Program-made: the position numbers and the translations under genes
Assembly (NCBI GenBank): GCA_001642005.1
Contig: LWCA01000604.1
Location: 1 to 22,169 of the forward strand
Reading direction: 5' to 3'
Length of the DNA: 22,169 nt
DNA from: Intoshia linei
Lineage: Eukaryota > Orthonectida > Rhopaluridae
The notes under the pieces: model-generated
Seen by the model: only the letters and a program-made list of their open reading frames with translations
The model's database searches: none
What the model was told of the DNA's origin: nothing
Part shown: positions 19,401 to 22,169 of the stretch, in pieces
Numbering within the stretch: the stretch's first letter is position 1
How the letters are laid out: the number at the start of each line of letters is the position of its first letter

Positions 19401-21542
19401 TACATTAATATTTCTTTCATCGAGTTGACTAGAAATGTAATTATTCCAACACTCTCGACAAGCCGCATGGCCACACGAAAGGCAAAGAAAATTCTAGAAA
19501 ATTGAAATACGTATATAAAATGTATAAAGTATCAACAGATTAAGCGGACCATGGACCAGATGTGAATAGAGGACAATAGAGATGAAAAATTTTCATTAAA
19601 TTAAGTTTTTCATTATATAATGAGTTATACCCAGACAAACTTTTGACGCAAAAAAAATATGTTATGTGTTCTGAAAAATCTGAACAAAATATTAACAAGA
19701 AAAAAAATTTTTGAACGTTTTCAACGATTTAACTGTATAGTATATATGTTACCGTCCGTTTGATGTTTCATTCATTATAAAGAATTTTCTTTAATTTTAA
19801 ATTTTTTCAATATCCATCATTCAAAAATACACTTTTATCAACCTTTATGGGAAAAATCCAATTTTACCAACCCTTAAGGAAAAAACACTTTCATCAACCC
19901 CTAATAAAAAATCCACATGACCTTAAAAAACTAAAATAAAGCAGTTGGATTTTTCTGAATAACAATTTTGATTGAACTTTACAATCATCAAATATTAAAA
20001 GATTATAAAACGAGAAATAACAAGATCACCTAGAAAACAAAGAAACAATAGAAATTACAATAAAGAGAGAACTAGACTAAACGACATGAAAATTTTTAAA
20101 TTTACCCATAATTAAGAATGTATTTCAGAAATTATTATTTCCTTAAGATTTGATAAAACGGAATTTTTTCCTTAAGGGTTGGTAAAAGTGGATTTTTGAA
20201 TGATGTATATGAAAAAAATTTATAATTAAAGAAAATTCTTCATAATGACTGAAACTCCAAACGGACGGTAACATATATACTATACAGTTGAATCGTTTTT
20301 CGTGAACCTAATATCTATCGGATACCATTTAGAAACCCTAATTTTAAATTGAATGTAATACAAACCTCTATATTTTGATCTGTACAACAAACGAAACATT
20401 CGTATTCTTTTTCATTGAGTTTATATTTTTGTGTGAAATTTTTGTTCTGAATTCATTACACTATAAATAACTTAATAATATCAACCATTTTTGATATTGA
20501 TTTTATATTATCAACGATAGCGTCTTCGAGTCCAACATTTTTAATAAATTGATCATAATTTGAATAATATCTATGCAAAAGTGTATAAAGATAATTTTAA
20601 TAATTACTGATCTAAACAATAGTTAATATCCCAATTAGAATAGTTCAATATTGCTCGATTATAAACTGAAGGTTTCTATATAATAGAATTGAAATATAAT
20701 GATAAGCTACCAAGCTCGAGGCCACCCGAAGATGACAAATAGGCCCTAAACATTTTTATGACCTGGAGCATGATCCATTTCTCTATATATATCATATATA
20801 AAAATCAGTTTAATGTGGCTCAACACACAAAAAATACCTGAATTACATCACACAAAAGTGCTATTTTGTCGTTCATAAGTTTCAATACATCCTACATAAA
20901 TGTTAATGTTTTACTTTATAGGTTAAGTAGACTGTTATGTACTACGTACAAACAGCATCTAGATCTGCCGGGACACATTTTTATTCTACCAAAAAAATAC
21001 ATTCAATAAGAAAATCTAACTTAAAAGTGATACTATTCAGTGAAGGTTAATTCACTATTATCAATCCTTTAAATAAAGCATTGTAATAAATATAAATATG
21101 ATAATAAAAAAGTTGTACTTTTAGTATTTCGTTGTTGTAGTTTTATTTTAAATGAAGTGGCCAGAAAAATACGTACTATCACTTTTAGTTTATTTGGAAT
21201 AAATTTTAATTTTTTTCGAAAATTTTTATTTGTCATCATAGATAAATAGTTTTGTCTTCACATTTATCACCAAATAAACTAAAATTGATAGTACGTATTT
21301 TTTCTGGTCACTTTATTTTAAAAGAAAATTTTTTGAAAATGAGAATTTGAGAATCAAAAATTGCGTAGCAATGAAAAAATATCGGAAAAATTCAATACAC
21401 ATTTTTTTTGATTCTCTAAAATTTATTTTGTATAACAAAACTGTAAAAATAAATTTAAATTAGCTGTACTGTACTAGATTAGATATGAAAAATTAACCTC
21501 ACTGGACAAAATATTTATGTCCTGCATTTCGTTTTCAATCAT
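16438..21542 (-). CDS. Ariadne-type RBR E3 ubiquitin ligase, 13 exons
   Basis: Exons: 21542-21498, 20891-20838, 20675-20608, 20570-20486, 20446-20366, 19493-19404, 17757-17702, 17662-17596, 17545-17439, 17381-17267, 17107-16958, 16920-16672, 16635-16438. All junctions are GT...AG with compatible phases, giving 454 residues and TAA. N-terminal UBA-like region (~30-75, with SNWDINYCLDQ). RING1 has all eight ligands (C101, C104, C118, H120, C123, C126, C145, C150). IBR has C190, C195, C211, C213, C218, C221, H226 and C231. RING2 has CPNC, catalytic C271 in IEKVGGC, and FCWIC. The Ariadne helical domain (~307-410) includes KKCRRLISNSYVFVYF. RBR ligases take ubiquitin from an E2 onto the RING2 Cys, then pass it to substrate. 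Odd points: R273 replaces the usual catalytic His, and the C-terminus is repeat-derived. The acidic N-terminus of ARIH proteins is absent. The 37-bp intron at 16921-16957 has a weak donor. Confidence 0.88.
17990..18695 (-). repeat. Dispersed repeat copy C (inverted), in an ariadne intron
   Basis: Read on the minus strand this matches copies A and B: the AACTGGAATAAGCT-TATCAGAATAAT word (near 18525-18550) and the 130-135 bp tandem units, marked by inverted GACC-type words near 18024, 18154, 18289 and 18420. It lies in the 1646-bp intron between the two halves of RING1. Small open frames here are not coding. Confidence 0.65.
19722..20300. mobile_element. Foldback element with ~150-bp arms in an ariadne intron
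   Basis: The left arm (about 19722-19880) and right arm (about 20145-20300) are inverse copies. Outer words are AACTGTATAGTATATATG and TTACCGTCCGTTTG, followed by AAGAATTTTCTTTAATT and CATCATTCAAAAAT. Inside each arm are tandem ~28-bp units of the CACTTTTATCAACC / ACCAACCCTTAAGGAAAAA type (three on the left, two on the right). No transposase is present. The element lies in the 872-bp intron between the exons encoding the two parts of RING1. Confidence 0.75.
20934..21445 (+). repeat. Dispersed repeat copy D, interrupted by a MITE
   Basis: The start GTTATGTACTACGTACAAAC and the following ~130 bp match copy B at 6337-6475. The copy then jumps to the AATAAATATAA...GTTGTTGTAGTTTTA block found in A and B, so a segment of ~340 bp is missing. 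It is split at 21153-21314 by a MITE and continues to about 21445. It lies in the 606-bp first large intron of the ariadne-like gene. Confidence 0.65.
21153..21314. mobile_element. Complete ~160-bp MITE (AAGTG-CCAG ends)
   Basis: The left arm GAAGTGGCCAGAAAAATACG, continuing with TACTATCACTTTTAG, pairs with the inverted right arm (TACGTATTTTTTCTGGTCAC). Up to 11 bp (TTTATTTTAAA, 21142-21152 and 21312-21322) is repeated at both sides as a target duplication. The corresponding positions in repeat copies A and B have no insertion, giving a natural empty site. The core with CATCATAGATAA is shared with the other two MITEs. Confidence 0.8.
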
Positions 21543-22169
21543 GGTACAACTTATTCAAATTCAAAAAACTATCATTTACTTACATTCATATTGGTAAACA
21601 TAAAATTTATTTAGTTTATGATTATTGTAACTATTTAAATGGGTTACTTTGAATATTAGCCTTTCGTACAATTTATTACAATTGTATTTAGGTTCGACTA
21701 AACTAAATATTTGTGTCATTGATAGAGTTGTTTTATTATTTATACATTATGTTGCATTTATATTTGCTAAATTTCTTATCTCTTGGTAGGTTTATTTGTA
21801 TGTACATTGTACAATTCATTACAAGATATTAAAAGTCGTAAATAATCTTTTAAAACGTTAAGATTACTTTTTTCCAAACTTCAATGAAGGAATCAATTCA
21901 TTAGATTTACACACATACAATATATCTCTCTATTAGAAATATGTACATCAATCATCTTCAATGCACATTTTTTTTAACCCTTACATACATTGAATATAAT
22001 TAAAAATGAATTTATGGCATAGCTGTTAATTCTGTTCAAATTTAGCAAAAATTAAGCACAATTTTTATGTAAAATTTGCTCATAAAATATTAGTACAAAG
22101 TCATAAGTATGTCTATAACTATTTAAAATTTAAAAAGAACATTTAGTTGAAAAAATAAATTTAAACCAA
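21543..22169. other. Upstream region of the ariadne-like gene
   Basis: AT-rich sequence 5' of the ariadne start codon (complement of 21540-21542). It should hold the promoter and 5' UTR, but I see no distinct core-promoter motif that could be separated from the AT background, and no further exon is required by the mapped frame. Confidence 0.35.

Noticed and set aside
1-22169. CRISPR array, bacterial operon, tRNA or rRNA
   Set aside because: No regularly spaced identical repeats, no Shine-Dalgarno-led gene series and no recognisable cloverleaf or rRNA segment were seen. Split genes and eukaryotic transposons point elsewhere.

Overview
The window looks like nuclear DNA of an AT-rich metazoan. 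Genes are split by spliceosomal introns with GT...AG ends. There is no bacterial-style gene packing, and much of the non-coding DNA is remnants of cut-and-paste transposons (hAT-like, Tigger/pogo-like, piggyBac-like and several MITEs). An insect or other AT-rich invertebrate fits, but I cannot name the lineage. Many introns are only 35-41 bp, which is unusually short for an insect and may be the best taxonomic clue.

Layout. 1-1400: a broken hAT-type (BED-finger/CGGBP1-like) transposase relic, a weak inverted repeat and an unassigned broken reading frame. 1408-9807: a tandem duplication of about 5.35 kb. Each half has a dispersed repeat (copies A and B) followed by a minus-strand, three-exon gene for an Asn/Gln-rich protein. 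Both proteins carry a central coiled coil and a C-terminal domain that I read as a divergent RRM. The two genes share intron positions and phases, so they are paralogs of a family I do not recognise. A degenerate array of ~28-bp units lies upstream of the first gene. 9808-14655: intergenic DNA with one piggyBac-like non-autonomous element (TTAA flanks) that has another MITE inside it. 14656-16490: a dense cluster of transposon relics with three levels of nesting.

16438-21542 (minus strand): a complete 13-exon gene for an ariadne-type RBR E3 ubiquitin ligase. I assembled it exon by exon with all phases consistent, giving 454 codons plus stop. UBA-like, RING1, IBR, RING2 (catalytic Cys present) and Ariadne domains appear in order. 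The His normally two residues after the catalytic Cys is Arg, and the last ~20 residues run through an arm of an inverted-repeat element. Its larger introns hold a third and a fourth copy of the dispersed repeat, a ~160-bp MITE and a large foldback element.

No functional link between the ariadne gene and the duplicated pair can be shown; they share only repeat families and the very short intron style. The best candidate for something undescribed is the duplicated N/Q-rich, RRM-like gene pair.
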